Shown: positions 1-8,711 of the stretch, piece by piece | Position numbering within the stretch: the stretch's first letter is position 1 | Layout of the letters: each line of letters opens with the position of its first letter | NCBI RefSeq assembly: GCF_963677685.1 | Contig: NZ_OY782186.1 | Span: 1,798,001-1,862,000 of the forward strand | Length of the DNA: 64,000 bases | Source of the DNA: an uncultured Bacteroides sp. | GTDB lineage: Bacteria; Bacteroidota; Bacteroidia; Bacteroidales; Bacteroidaceae | Reading direction: 5' to 3' | The notes under the pieces: model-generated | The model's database searches: none | Told to the model about the DNA's origin: nothing | What the model saw: only the letters and a program-made list of their open reading frames with translations | Made by a program: the position numbers and the translations under genes

Positions 1-1
1 T

Positions 2-889
2 GGCATTGAATATGGAGATATGCAGTTGATCGGCGAAGCTTATTGGGTCATGAAACATCTTTTAAAAATTGATAATGAGGAGATAGCATCTATTTTTGAT
101 CGTTGGAATGATGGCAAATTGCGTAGCTATTTGATTGAGATTACTGCTAATATTCTTCGTCATAAAGATAAATCAGGAGATTATCTAGTTGATAAAATAT
201 TGGATGCTGCGGGACAAAAAGGTACAGGTAAGTGGTCTGTTATTAATGCAATGGAATTAGGAATGCCATTAGGGTTGATAGCGACTGCTGTTTTTGAGCG
301 TAGTTTATCTGCTCAGAAGGAGTTACGTGTATTAGCTTCGGAAGATTATAAGCACGATCATGAACAAGGTATCTATGATAAGATACAGTTGGAACAAAAT
401 ATCTATTCAGCTCTTTATGCCTCTAAATTAGTCTCTTATGCCCAAGGATTTGCGGTGCTTCAAAAAGCTTCAGATTCCTTTAACTGGAGTTTAGATTTAT
501 CATCTATTGCTCGTATGTGGCGTGGTGGATGTATTATACGTAGTGTATTCCTGAATGATATTGCAGCTGCATTTGAAGATGGTAATAAGCCACAACATCT
601 TTTAATTGCACCTTATTTTAAAGAAGAAATGAAGCAGTTGTTACCTGGGTGGAAAAAGCTTGTTGCTCAATCTATCGCAGAAGAATTACCTGTTCCAGCA
701 TTTTCTTCGGCTCTTAATTATTTTTATTCCTTGGTTTCTGAAAACCTTCCTGCTAATATGGTACAAGCACAACGCGATTATTTTGGAGCTCATACCTTTG
801 AACGTGTCGATAATATACGTGGAAAATTCTTTCATGAAAATTGGACTGGTCATGGAGGAGAGACAAAGTCGGGTACTTACAATGTATAA
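2..889 (+). CDS. gnd: 6-phosphogluconate dehydrogenase, C-terminal part (5' end outside window)
   Basis: Decarboxylating 6-phosphogluconate dehydrogenase, third step of the oxidative pentose-phosphate pathway (6-phosphogluconate + NADP to ribulose 5-phosphate, CO2 and NADPH), cytosolic. The frame is open to the window edge and begins GIEYGDMQLI, the family's conserved substrate-site stretch, so the ATG at 20 is internal. Further hallmarks are GTGKWSV, then YFGAHTFERVD near the C-terminus. About 295 residues are present; family members run to roughly 470-490, so the N-terminal Rossmann domain lies upstream. It is followed 19 bases later by zwf and then pgl on the same strand, so all three oxidative-branch enzymes sit together. 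Identification is secure; only the missing 5' end is open. Confidence 0.97.
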   Translation, partial: GIEYGDMQLIGEAYWVMKHLLKIDNEEIASIFDRWNDGKLRSYLIEITANILRHKDKSGDYLVDKILDAAGQKGTGKWSVINAMELGMPLGLIATAVFERSLSAQKELRVLASEDYKHDHEQGIYDKIQLEQNIYSALYASKLVSYAQGFAVLQKASDSFNWSLDLSSIARMWRGGCIIRSVFLNDIAAAFEDGNKPQHLLIAPYFKEEMKQLLPGWKKLVAQSIAEELPVPAFSSALNYFYSLVSENLPANMVQAQRDYFGAHTFERVDNIRGKFFHENWTGHGGETKSGTYNV

Positions 890-908
890 CTGTTAGATAA
901 AATAAATT

Positions 909-2426
909 ATGACTAATAATAAATACACGGACCATCCTTTTGTAATGGTTATATTTGGTGCTTCTGGTGATTTGACGAAACGTAAGCTAATGCCCGCAAT
1001 TTACTCTTTATACAAAGAAGGACGTTTGCCAAAAGAGTTTTCAGTATTGGGTGTAGGGCGTACGATATATACGGATACAAACTATCGTTCACACATCTCT
1101 GAAGAGATGAAACGCTTTGTGAAGCAGGAAGATCTAGATGAAAAATTGGTTGAAACTTTTTTACCACATCTTTCTTATCTTTCTATTGATCCCTCCCAAG
1201 AAAGTGAATATGGACAATTGGACTCCCGTTTGAAAGATTTAAGTGGTGAGGAACATCCTGAGAATTTATTGTATTATCTTGCTACTCCTCCTTCTTTATA
1301 CGGGGTTATTCCGTTACATCTGAAAAAATGGAAATTAAATAGTAAATTTTCTCGTATTATTGTGGAGAAACCGTTTGGATACAATTTGGAATCGGCTCAG
1401 GAATTAAATCGTATCTATGCTTCGGTTTTTGATGAACATCAAATTTATCGTATTGATCATTTCTTGGGAAAGGAAACTGCTCAAAATCTTTTAGCATTTC
1501 GTTTTGCTAATGGTATTTTTGAACCGTTATGGAATCGGAATTATGTGGATTATGTGGAAGTGACAGCGGTGGAAAATATGGGTATTGAGCAAAGAGGCGG
1601 TTTTTATGATACTACAGGTGCTTTGCGAGATATGGTTCAAAATCATTTGATACAATTAGTTGCACTTACTGCCATGGAACCTCCGGTATCATTTAATGCT
1701 GACAGCTTTAGAAATGAGGTAGTAAAGGTGTATGATTCGTTGACACCTTTGACTGAAATTGACTTGGATGAGCATATTGTACGAGGACAATATACTGCTT
1801 CCGGGTCTAAAAAGGGATACCGAGAAGAGAAAAATGTAGCTTCAGATTCTCGTACGGAAACATATATTGCAATGAAAATTGGTATCAATAATTGGCGTTG
1901 GAATGGGGTGCCGTTTTATATTCGTACAGGCAAGCAAATGCCTACTAAAGTAACAGAGATAGTAGTGCATTTTAAAGAAACACCACATCAGATGTTCCAT
2001 ATGGAGGGTGGAGTAACTCCATTAGCCAATAAACTTACGCTTCGTTTGCAACCTAATGAAGGTATTGTTCTTAAGTTTGGTATGAAACTTCCAGGTCCTG
2101 GCTTTGAAGTTAAACCTGTTAGCATGGATTTTACCTATGACAAATTAGGTGGAGTACCTATGGGAGATGCTTATGCTCGTTTGATAGAGGATTGTATACA
2201 AGGTGATCCTACGTTATTTACAAGAAGTGATGCTGTAGAAGCTTCATGGCGCTTTTTTGATCCTATATTGGATTATTGGAAAGGTAATGCAAATGCACCA
2301 TTGTATGGATATCCTGTAGGTACATGGGGACCTCTTGAGAGTGAAGCTATGATGCATGAGCATGGAGTTGATTGGACTAACCCTTGTAAAAACTTAACGA
2401 ATACAGATCAATATTGCGAATTATGA
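909..2426 (+). CDS. zwf: Glucose-6-phosphate 1-dehydrogenase
   Basis: Oxidises glucose 6-phosphate to 6-phosphogluconolactone with reduction of NADP, the entry step of the oxidative pentose-phosphate pathway. The 505-residue product is full length. Near residues 17-26 it has the nucleotide-binding GASGDLTKRK, then EKPFG, and the catalytic signature RIDHFLGKE near residue 181 containing the active-site His. The start ATG lies 19 bases after the gnd stop. The gene overlaps the next gene (pgl) by an ATGA junction, which implies translational coupling. The order gnd-zwf-pgl keeps the three oxidative enzymes in one transcript. Nothing unusual is seen. Confidence 0.97.
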   Translation: MTNNKYTDHPFVMVIFGASGDLTKRKLMPAIYSLYKEGRLPKEFSVLGVGRTIYTDTNYRSHISEEMKRFVKQEDLDEKLVETFLPHLSYLSIDPSQESEYGQLDSRLKDLSGEEHPENLLYYLATPPSLYGVIPLHLKKWKLNSKFSRIIVEKPFGYNLESAQELNRIYASVFDEHQIYRIDHFLGKETAQNLLAFRFANGIFEPLWNRNYVDYVEVTAVENMGIEQRGGFYDTTGALRDMVQNHLIQLVALTAMEPPVSFNADSFRNEVVKVYDSLTPLTEIDLDEHIVRGQYTASGSKKGYREEKNVASDSRTETYIAMKIGINNWRWNGVPFYIRTGKQMPTKVTEIVVHFKETPHQMFHMEGGVTPLANKLTLRLQPNEGIVLKFGMKLPGPGFEVKPVSMDFTYDKLGGVPMGDAYARLIEDCIQGDPTLFTRSDAVEASWRFFDPILDYWKGNANAPLYGYPVGTWGPLESEAMMHEHGVDWTNPCKNLTNTDQYCEL

Positions 2427-3133
2427 AAAAAAAGATTTATTCCTCTTCGATAGAGACTGCGCGCGCATTGATCTTAGATCTTATAGAACTAACTTCATCT
2501 CGTCCTGAAAAAACATTTAATATTGCATTTAGTGGCGGTAGTACACCGTCACTGATGTTTGATTTATGGGCTAATGAATATAAGCATCTTACACCTTGGG
2601 AACGGATTCATATTTGGTGGGTGGATGAGCGTTGTGTTCGCCCCGAAAAACCAGACAGTAATTATGGAGTAATGAAAATGCTTTTATTGGATGTTGTAAG
2701 TATTCCTGAAAGTAATATTTTTAGAATTATGGGGGAAAATAAACCTAAGGAGGAAGCTGTACGTTATTCTCAATTAGTCAAACAACATGTCCCGATGCAA
2801 GGGCAATATCCGGTTTTTGACGTTGTACTGCTTGGAGCAGGAAATGATGGACATACTTCTTCGATTTTTCAAGGGCAAGAGCATCTTCTTATTTCACCTG
2901 ATATCTATGAAGTTAGTTATAATATCCATAATGGACAAAGTAGAATAGCACTAACTGGACAGCCTATTGTTAATGCGGAACGAGTCATTTTCTTTATTAC
3001 CGGAAAAGAAAAGGGAGAAGTTGTTGCAGAGATATATCAATCGGGAGATACTTGTCCGGCAGCTTATGTAGCTCATCATGCTCATCGAGTAGAACTGTAT
3101 CTTGATCATGCAGCTGCAGGTAAATTATCATAG
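2423..3133 (+). CDS. pgl: 6-phosphogluconolactonase
   Basis: Hydrolyses 6-phosphogluconolactone to 6-phosphogluconate, linking zwf to gnd. The 236-residue product has the glucosamine-isomerase/6-PGL fold signatures: FSGGSTPS near residue 33, WWVDERCV near 70, and GAGNDGHTSS near 138 with the conserved Asp-Gly-His. A TTG nine bases upstream is in frame, but the ATG at 2423 overlaps the zwf stop (ATGA) and is the more natural start. It is the last gene of the gnd-zwf-pgl operon. About 200 bases of AT-rich spacer follow before the next gene. Confidence 0.95.
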   Translation: MKKKIYSSSIETARALILDLIELTSSRPEKTFNIAFSGGSTPSLMFDLWANEYKHLTPWERIHIWWVDERCVRPEKPDSNYGVMKMLLLDVVSIPESNIFRIMGENKPKEEAVRYSQLVKQHVPMQGQYPVFDVVLLGAGNDGHTSSIFQGQEHLLISPDIYEVSYNIHNGQSRIALTGQPIVNAERVIFFITGKEKGEVVAEIYQSGDTCPAAYVAHHAHRVELYLDHAAAGKLS

Positions 3134-3331
3134 AGATAGAATTTTATAGAGCTAAGATTGTGTACATAATCTACAATTATGTGGAACTTCTACACTTTTC
3201 TACACTTTCATCTTTTTTCTTTATATGTTGATAATCAGACTTTTATTAGCCGGATGATGTTTTGGCATGCCTCTTGTCTTTTGTTTTAATGAGGATATAA
3301 ACTAAATTATTCATTTTAAAAACTTAAGATT

Positions 3332-3661
3332 ATGAAAAAGGTATTATTAACATTAGCAGTGATTATGGGAGTGGGAGTTACAATGGTATTTGCACAAGAC
3401 CCTATTACAACTAGTCCGACAGAGCAAACCCCTCAAACTCCAAAAGTAGAATTTACTCAAATTGACGTGAATGATCTTCCTAGCGAAGTGGTGAATAGCT
3501 TGAGCCAAAAATATACTGGGCTTACAATCAAAGAAGCCTATGTTGCGGAAGAAGAATCAGGAAAAGTTTATAAGATTATTCTCTTAGTATCTCATGAAGA
3601 TCAGAAAGCTGATGAAGTGACTGTTCTATTGAATGAAAAGGGAGAAGAAGTTTCAGCCTAA
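3332..3661 (+). CDS. Small secreted protein, function unknown
   Basis: A 109-residue protein with a clear signal peptide (MKKVLLTLAVIMGVGVTMVFA, cleavage before QDP), followed by a Thr/Pro/Gln-rich linker. The roughly 65-residue acidic C-terminal part reads like the PepSY-like small periplasmic proteins common in Bacteroides (pattern IDVNDLPSEVVNSL, then a Tyr-rich centre and LLNEKGEEV at the end). That family link is inferred from pattern only. It is likely monocistronic: 198 bases separate it from pgl and a strong terminator follows. It appears to be the last chromosomal gene before the prophage-like island. Confidence 0.8.
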   Translation: MKKVLLTLAVIMGVGVTMVFAQDPITTSPTEQTPQTPKVEFTQIDVNDLPSEVVNSLSQKYTGLTIKEAYVAEEESGKVYKIILLVSHEDQKADEVTVLLNEKGEEVSA

Positions 3662-3690
3662 ACAAATGATTAGTTTTATTTTTTTATTTA

Positions 3691-3718
3691 CCTCGGATCT
3701 CTAGGTCCGAGGTTTTTT
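3691..3718 (+). terminator. Rho-independent terminator of the small secreted gene
   Basis: A GC-rich stem, CCTCGGA with TCCGAGG around an 8-base loop, is followed by a run of six T. It lies 30 bases past the stop of the preceding gene. It also marks roughly where recognisably chromosomal sequence ends on the left side of the island. Confidence 0.85.
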
Positions 3719-3754
3719 ATCTGTAATAACTTTCGAATATCTAAATCGGTGCCT

Positions 3755-4290
3755 GTTTCCGATCATACTGAAATGCTGTGGGGTTTTGATTGATAATTTT
3801 TATTTTTGCCCCAAAACTAATGAATTACGATAGCTTTCTTCGTTTTATCTTTCCCGATGGGATGTTTGATTACTTCGAGATGGTTCGTTTCAATGAACTT
3901 TCTGATAAAGTTGAAATATATTTTGAGGAAAAAAATAATCCTCCTGAAGAATATCATCAGGATAAGCTTGAAAGTAAAGGGTTTTATGAAGAAGTACGTA
4001 TGCCTGATTATCCTATGCGTTGACGGAGCTGTATACTTTTATATAAAGAAACGCAGGTGGTATAACCACAGCAAAGAAAAGTACGTATCCCGCAATTGGT
4101 TATTAATGGGCTAAGGCACGCAAATCTCCTGTGAATTTGCGTCTTTTTTAAAAGCTATGGATCGACTCTCGCGCCATTAGCATCAGTTCATTGGCCGATC
4201 ACTATGGTTTGGATACCAAGCAACTTGAATCACAGTATAAGAATCATCTGAGCAATTACAGATGTTGGGATCAACAGATGTATAGTTAAA
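3755..4290 (+). pseudogene. Decayed ISAon1-type insertion sequence (N-terminal region plus start of transposase)
   Basis: From 3820 the sequence encodes an N-terminal region parallel to the intact copy at 15858 (shared patterns FPDGMFDYFE, SKGFYEE, KKRRW, SRNWLL). It is broken by a one-base frameshift at about 4020 and by an in-frame stop at about 4112. It then continues, after the run CTTTTTTAAAAG, into SISSLADHYGLDTKQLES and NHLSNYRCWDQ, which align with the segment before and just after the ATG of the intact transposase at 16261. The element is cut off at about 4280, losing all catalytic residues, and phage tail sequence follows directly. The left end near 3755-3800 only loosely resembles the intact copy's terminal repeat. 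Confidence 0.8.
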
Positions 4291-5492
4291 AGATCACTTG
4301 CTACTGATTTAGGTATACCATCATATTCCACTCATGAAAGAGGTTTTTCTTTATATTGTGGATGGGCTACTAATCCTAGTGGATGGGGAGTATCACCTGT
4401 AAATAGAATTATAAAAAACTATCAATATCTTTTGTTACTGGTCGTGTAATAGGCTCAATAGAACAACTTACAGAATCATCACAAGAATATGTATATGTAA
4501 GAGGAGGTTCTAAATATTTTATTGAAGTTGAGGGCACTACTACTGCTGTTATTACACTTAGAACATCTGATTACACTTGGCAATCAGGTTTATATATACG
4601 TACACTACAAATTCTTAATGATGTTATAGCTCCAGTAGTTACGTATAAGACTGAATCGGAGATTAGGACTGGCTTGAGCATCGTTTCAGGTGGAATAAAC
4701 TTCTTTGCCCAGAACTTTAGTTTCGCTAGAAAAATAACAGTAGGTTTTTTAGATAGTAATCTTCAAAATACCATAAATAACAAAGCAAATAGTAATCAAG
4801 TAGCAACAGATTTACTTGCACAAGCTAATGCGATGGCACAGAAGATTGGATATGCTGATTACAACACGATGGCTGTTATTACGCCGCTGGGCAATCTATT
4901 CTTGATGGAGCCACAATTAGGAGTTCCCTTATCAACGCTGATGCTATAATAACTGATGGCTTAGTTGCAAAAACGCTAGATGCTAAGAATGTTACTATTA
5001 GCAATTTAACAGTTAAAAATGCAACTGTATCAGGGACATTAAGTGATGTTACAGGAACATTTGAACATCTATATTGTGCTGGTGATACCAATACTGAGAG
5101 AGCTGGAAAAAGTTTCCAAAATTCAAAAATAACTATTGTTATGCCTAGTGCATATTATAATGGAGATTTATATTATACACTTAGATTATATCTAGACTCT
5201 CAATATGGAGATGCTAATGCCTTTCCTGTAGATTTGGTCATATTTAGAAATGTTACAGGTGGAACATATAGATATAAATTATCTTCACGTTTAGGTAAAA
5301 AAAGTAACACTGGTAAATGCAAATGATAATTTAGGAGATGCTTACGTAGCCGGGCAAGCAGGATGGGAAGATGTTGGCGGAGGTTGGAGTTCTGATTGCC
5401 TCTACCTTGGCAACTTGTTATATCCAGTACTTACGGATGGACGCTCAGGTCTAGGATGGATACCTATGGCTGATAGAGACATTAATTGGTAA
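4291..5492 (+). pseudogene. Phage tail/fibre-type gene, truncated and frameshifted
   Basis: The readable protein runs through three frames and ends at TAA 5490-5492. Fragments include GRVIGSIEQLTES, the central SGGINFFAQNFSFARKITVGF, repeated NANA-type linker sequence, LINADAIITDGLVAKTLDAK and a C-terminal DGRSGLGWIPMADRD. This resembles the long C-terminal tail-tip/fibre proteins of Bacteroidales phages. Three single-base indels are needed to read it: loss of one A in the A run at 4413-4418, a deletion near 4880-4890, and gain of one A at 5297-5303. The N-terminal part is missing where the decayed IS abuts it. Two of the three indels sit in A runs, so a sequencing artefact should be excluded, but the missing 5' end argues for genuine decay. 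Confidence 0.7.
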
Positions 5493-5516
5493 CCAAATAA
5501 TAAACTATTAAATACA

Positions 5517-5714
5517 ATGATGAAAATTGATTTTAGAAAAATCGAAGTGAGTGATCTTGAGGGGAAGAAAAGTACCCTCGATCTGAGCAAGGAGTTAGGT
5601 AATCAAATCTATCGAAAGACTGCCGATCTAGGTGAGTTGGAACTAGAGACAACTATCTACAAAGACGGTGAGATTGAAGTAGACGCATCTCAAGCAGCTA
5701 TTCTTAATAAATAA
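5517..5714 (+). CDS. Small phage-associated protein, function unknown
   Basis: A 65-residue, highly charged soluble protein (starts MMKIDFRKIEVSDLEGKK, then LSKELGNQIYRKTADLGELEL and KDGEIEVDAS). There is no signal or membrane segment. It sits 24 bases after the decayed tail gene and before another small gene on the same strand, a position where Bacteroidales prophages carry small genes between tail and lysis functions. I recognise the context but not a biochemical role. A start at the second Met is equally possible. Confidence 0.7.
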   Translation: MMKIDFRKIEVSDLEGKKSTLDLSKELGNQIYRKTADLGELELETTIYKDGEIEVDASQAAILNK

Positions 5715-5794
5715 GAGAGGGCTTTCTTGCTTTCGTGCAGGAATCCGTATGCCCTGTATTAGATGAAATTATTAACCCTAAAAAATAAAAGATC

Positions 5795-6109
5795 ATGTTT
5801 ACAGAAGAATCAAGAAGTATCGTAGTAGCAGGCTCAGCCGAAAGAGGAGATTACAAGTACAAGGTTAACTATAACCTTTCAGGGAATAACCTCACTAGTC
5901 TACATTGTAATGTATATAAGAAAGTAAGTGAAGAGGTAACAACCTCTACCGGAACACAGGCAGTCGAACAAGAGACTTATGTCGGGATTATGTTTCAGGA
6001 ATCAGGAAATAAGCAATTTTCTTTCCCACAGGATACGGATATTACACCGCATGTTGCCGTGTTTGAAACTGTACTTACAGAGATTAAAGCTGGGTTGGTT
6101 TGTCTTTAA
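5795..6109 (+). CDS. Small phage-associated protein, function unknown
   Basis: A 104-residue soluble protein of beta-rich character (SIVVAGSAERGDYKYKVNYN, then a Thr/Glu-rich middle and FSFPQDTDITPHVAVFE). No signal peptide or membrane helix is visible. It follows the 65-residue gene on the same strand and is the last forward gene before the reverse-strand cargo cassette. By position it belongs to the phage late region, possibly a small virion or chaperone protein, but no family is recognised. Confidence 0.65.
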   Translation: MFTEESRSIVVAGSAERGDYKYKVNYNLSGNNLTSLHCNVYKKVSEEVTTSTGTQAVEQETYVGIMFQESGNKQFSFPQDTDITPHVAVFETVLTEIKAGLVCL

Positions 6110-6206
6110 AATGCGCTTGTTTGACGAGAATTGGACAAACATTCTTTAGGTTACAAAGAGGGTGTTTGTCCCACTATTTACAACTTAAATAGTTTTGTTA
6201 TTGCTA

Positions 6207-6608
6207 TTACTTAGGTTTAGGATATACTTTTACGAATTTTGTTATTTTTCCGCCGCCGCCACCACCGCCGATTTTATTTTCACTCTTTGTTTGATCTTCT
6301 TGTATAGGTTTGGTTTCATTTGTAAAATCATTATTTACAACTAGGTTAAGAGTTACTTTATGTGTTTCTTGAGTATTGTATTCTTTCTTTGCACCCGCTG
6401 TTATGATTTTAAAGTCTAATCCTCCTTTTTTACTTGAAGCTTCTACAGCGACGAAATTTACTTCAATAGTTAAATCATTTACTGTAAATAGTGGCGCTTT
6501 TCCTTCACTCTCTCTAATTTCCTGAGACCTGATAAGCTCATCATGTACCCTTCTTATTAATTCAGCGATAAACAGCTTATCTGCTACATTATTTACTTTC
6601 TCTTCCAT
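6207..6608 (-). CDS. Trypco2-like domain protein with poly-glycine tail
   Basis: A 133-residue protein. Residues about 13-91 match the layout of the trypsin-co-occurring domain 2 (Trypco2): an N-terminal helix ELIRRVHDELIRSQE, a strand pair FTVNDLTIEVNFVAV, then GLDFKIITAGAK and the closing strand THKVTLNLVV. That domain is known from proteins co-occurring with trypsin-like proteases in predicted bacterial conflict systems. The assignment here is my recognition of the pattern and untested. Residues 114-120 are seven glycines, leading to a basic tail. It is the last gene of a three-gene reverse-strand cassette inside the phage late region; the other two products are secreted, this one has no signal peptide. 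Confidence 0.6.
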   Translation of the reverse strand: MEEKVNNVADKLFIAELIRRVHDELIRSQEIRESEGKAPLFTVNDLTIEVNFVAVEASSKKGGLDFKIITAGAKKEYNTQETHKVTLNLVVNNDFTNETKPIQEDQTKSENKIGGGGGGGKITKFVKVYPKPK

Positions 6609-6626
6609 GACAATAGTATTAAGTGG

Positions 6627-6854
6627 TTATCTATAACAAATTTTGCAGGCTCTTCGTTCCATCTCTTTAGCGTCCGCAAGACTTATTGCTTTAATCTTAC
6701 TGCTGCAGCGATTTAATCCTCTGCATTTTGGATTTGAATGATAAACGGTAGATTTAGGGCCTGTGCAAATATAAACTGAAGATGTTTTTTCTACTCCTGT
6801 GGTCATACTTACTAATGGAAGAGATAGGAGCATTAGTAATAATATTTTTTTCAT
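6627..6854 (-). CDS. Small secreted cysteine-rich protein
   Basis: A 75-residue protein with an N-terminal signal (MKKILLLMLLSLPLVSMTTG). The mature part of about 55 residues has Cys30, Cys44, Cys50, Cys70 and Cys73 plus His39 (pattern VYICTG, VYHSNPKCRGLNRC, RRACKICYR). The CxxC end and paired Cys/His suggest a metal-binding or disulfide-stabilised mini-domain, a type seen in Bacteroidetes secreted proteins. It is the middle gene of the reverse cassette, 18 bases upstream of the Trypco2-like gene and 13 bases after the 188-aa gene, so almost certainly co-transcribed. Function unknown. Confidence 0.7.
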   Translation of the reverse strand: MKKILLLMLLSLPLVSMTTGVEKTSSVYICTGPKSTVYHSNPKCRGLNRCSSKIKAISLADAKEMERRACKICYR

Positions 6855-6867
6855 AGAGATATGGTCG

Positions 6868-7434
6868 TTATTTAGTTTTTTCTAAAATCATCTTTTTTGC
6901 ATTTTCCATAACTTGCACTAATGCATTAATATTGGAAGAATCAAAAAACTCAGCGGATTTATTTGTATAACCTTTTGTGTATACAAAAGCCGTCCATTTA
7001 TCTTTTTTTTGTGTATAAAACGTACCGAATTTTACTCCATCTCTTGATTTATATTCGGTTTCTGTATATGTGTCTGGATGAGAGAGTAAAATATCATTGA
7101 GGATATAATTTAAAGATTTGATGCAAGCGTCTATTTCGTCGTAATCTAATGTACCGATATAAGTATCGGAACTATATGATGAACTATAACTTGTTTCTAG
7201 ACGCAGACATCCCACTTTTTTTTGATTGACAACATCTATGATGATTAGAACTTCACAATGCAATCCTTTGATTTTACCCAAATCATAAAACTGTTTTTCA
7301 ATAAAAGTCCCATCCTTACTCATAAATTCAATGGATTTACTTTTAGTTTTAGGTAATTTTTCTGATTGTTTTTCTTGAGAATAACAAGTTAATGAAATAG
7401 TGAATAGCATTGCGAGTAATAATAGCTTTTTCAT
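6868..7434 (-). CDS. Secreted protein of unknown function, first gene of cargo cassette
   Basis: A 188-residue protein with signal peptide MKKLLLLAMLFTISLTCYSQ, mature start near EKQSEK. The mature domain mixes strands and helices (KGLHCEVLIIIDVV, LDYDEIDACIKSLNYIL, a Tyr/Ser-rich loop at about 103-111 and a C-terminal helix NINALVQVMENAKKMIL). No catalytic motif is recognised. It is the promoter-proximal gene of the reverse cassette 7434-6207, which runs against all flanking phage genes, consistent with a separately regulated cargo (moron) unit. Confidence 0.65.
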   Translation of the reverse strand: MKKLLLLAMLFTISLTCYSQEKQSEKLPKTKSKSIEFMSKDGTFIEKQFYDLGKIKGLHCEVLIIIDVVNQKKVGCLRLETSYSSSYSSDTYIGTLDYDEIDACIKSLNYILNDILLSHPDTYTETEYKSRDGVKFGTFYTQKKDKWTAFVYTKGYTNKSAEFFDSSNINALVQVMENAKKMILEKTK

Positions 7435-7462
7435 AATGATTTGATTTATAGTATTGCATCGG

Positions 7463-7470
7463 CAAAAATA
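7463..7470 (-). promoter_or_regulatory. Putative promoter -7 box for the reverse cargo cassette
   Basis: On the reverse strand the sequence TATTTTTG matches the Bacteroides -7 consensus TAnnTTTG and is followed by CC. It is 28 bases upstream of the first cassette start codon. No good TTTG -33 element is seen at the usual distance, so the call rests on the -7 box and position. Confidence 0.35.
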
Positions 7471-7650
7471 TACATTGTTTTTGATATGACGTTCTTTTTG
7501 AATCCATTTTTTACATGCGATTTCTATAATAGGACTTTCTTTTACTTTTTACTCGCACGGATTGCGACCGCTTTCCAACTTCTTAACGCCGCTCTTCTGT
7601 ATCGATATAGGTAAGTTTGTTCATCGAATTATATTTTAAATTAAAAAAGA

Positions 7651-8124
7651 ATGGAAGAGGGTAATGTAATTAAAGGTACATCGGTTATCATCTTTGGTGG
7701 TGAGATGTTAAACCTGTTTTGGGATTTGAGATGGATGATAATGTTAGCGGTTATCTTGGTGGCCGTAGACTTTAGATTCGGAGTTAAAGCAGCACAAGCT
7801 AGGGGTGAAAAGATTCGTAACAGTAAAGCTGGACGGAGAACTGCAAACAAGCTGATTGATTATATCTGTTACCTTGTACTTGGTGGATTGATCGGTAAAG
7901 CTATCGGTGAGCCTTTGGGTGTTAACCCTACGTTTGTTGCAGCTGTTTGTATGGGCGTTGCATGTTTGTTTGAAGTGGATAGTATTCTTCAAAACATCTG
8001 TGAGTATAAGGGCGTGAAGTATTCTTTTAGTCTTTGGAAAGTCATTATTGCCTTGGTAAAGTCTAAGCGGAAAGATATCGGTGATGCCATTGAAGAAGGA
8101 ATAGAAAAGGAGGCAACAAAATGA
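7651..8124 (+). CDS. Phage holin family protein
   Basis: A 157-residue membrane protein with three hydrophobic segments: about residues 26-43 (RWMIMLAVILVAVDF), 67-85 (IDYICYLVLGGLIGKAIG) and 90-108 (FVAAVCMGVACLFEV). A charged loop lies between the first two, and the C-terminal tail is highly charged. This matches the Bacteroidales phage/toxin-secretion holin type, which permeabilises the inner membrane so endolysin can reach the wall. Its stop overlaps the amidase start (ATGA), and the next junction is also ATGA, giving a coupled holin-endolysin-spanin cassette. The start ATG follows an A-rich leader. Confidence 0.8.
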   Translation: MEEGNVIKGTSVIIFGGEMLNLFWDLRWMIMLAVILVAVDFRFGVKAAQARGEKIRNSKAGRRTANKLIDYICYLVLGGLIGKAIGEPLGVNPTFVAAVCMGVACLFEVDSILQNICEYKGVKYSFSLWKVIIALVKSKRKDIGDAIEEGIEKEATK

Positions 8125-8711
8125 AAGTACTTATAGACAACGGACACGGGGAGAATACAGCAGGCAAACGTTCTCCTGATGGAAAACTACGGGAATATTT
8201 GTATGCCCGTGAGATAGCTGATATGGTCGTTTACGGACTAAAGAAAGCGGGCATTGATGCTGAACGAATAGTAAGAGAAACTATTGACGTTCCGCTCTCT
8301 GAACGATGCAAGCGGGTAAATGAAGTATGTAAGGAGTTGGGAGCCTCTAATGTAATCCTAGTCTCTATTCATTGTAATGCTGCCGGAAATGGCGAATGGA
8401 TGCAAGCTAGAGGGTGGGAGGCTTACACAACACCCGGTAAGACAAAGTCTGATGCTCTAGCTGAATGCTTATACACGGCAGCCGAAAAGAACCTGCCCAA
8501 TATGAAGATGCGCAAAGATTTGTCCGACGGTGATAATGATAAGGAAGCTAATTTCTATATCCTCAAACATACGAAATGCCCAGCTGTGCTTACAGAGAAT
8601 CTGTTTCAGGATAATAAGGAAGATGTAGACTTCTTGCTTTCGAGTAAAGGCAAACAGGCTATTACTAAGCTACATGTGGATGGTATAACCGATTATATTA
8701 AGAGTTTATGA
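8121..8711 (+). CDS. N-acetylmuramoyl-L-alanine amidase (endolysin)
   Basis: A 196-residue zinc amidase of the Amidase_3 family, cleaving the amide bond between MurNAc and the stem peptide. Visible ligands and catalytic residues are His9 in DNGHGENT, a Glu in the REYLYARE helix, His in LVSIHCNAAG near residue 85, and Glu in AVLTENLFQDN near the C-terminus. There is no signal peptide, as expected for a holin-dependent endolysin. It overlaps the holin upstream and the spanin-like gene downstream by four bases each. The domain fills the whole protein and no separate wall-binding domain is present. Confidence 0.9.
   Translation: MKVLIDNGHGENTAGKRSPDGKLREYLYAREIADMVVYGLKKAGIDAERIVRETIDVPLSERCKRVNEVCKELGASNVILVSIHCNAAGNGEWMQARGWEAYTTPGKTKSDALAECLYTAAEKNLPNMKMRKDLSDGDNDKEANFYILKHTKCPAVLTENLFQDNKEDVDFLLSSKGKQAITKLHVDGITDYIKSL

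Noticed and set aside
660..896. Alternative-frame ORF of 78 codons inside gnd
   Set aside because: It overlaps a strongly conserved enzyme in another frame, with low-complexity hydrophobic translation; a shadow.
6240..6275. CCG/CCA-rich microsatellite
   Set aside because: It is simply the codon run for the seven glycines of the Trypco2-like protein.
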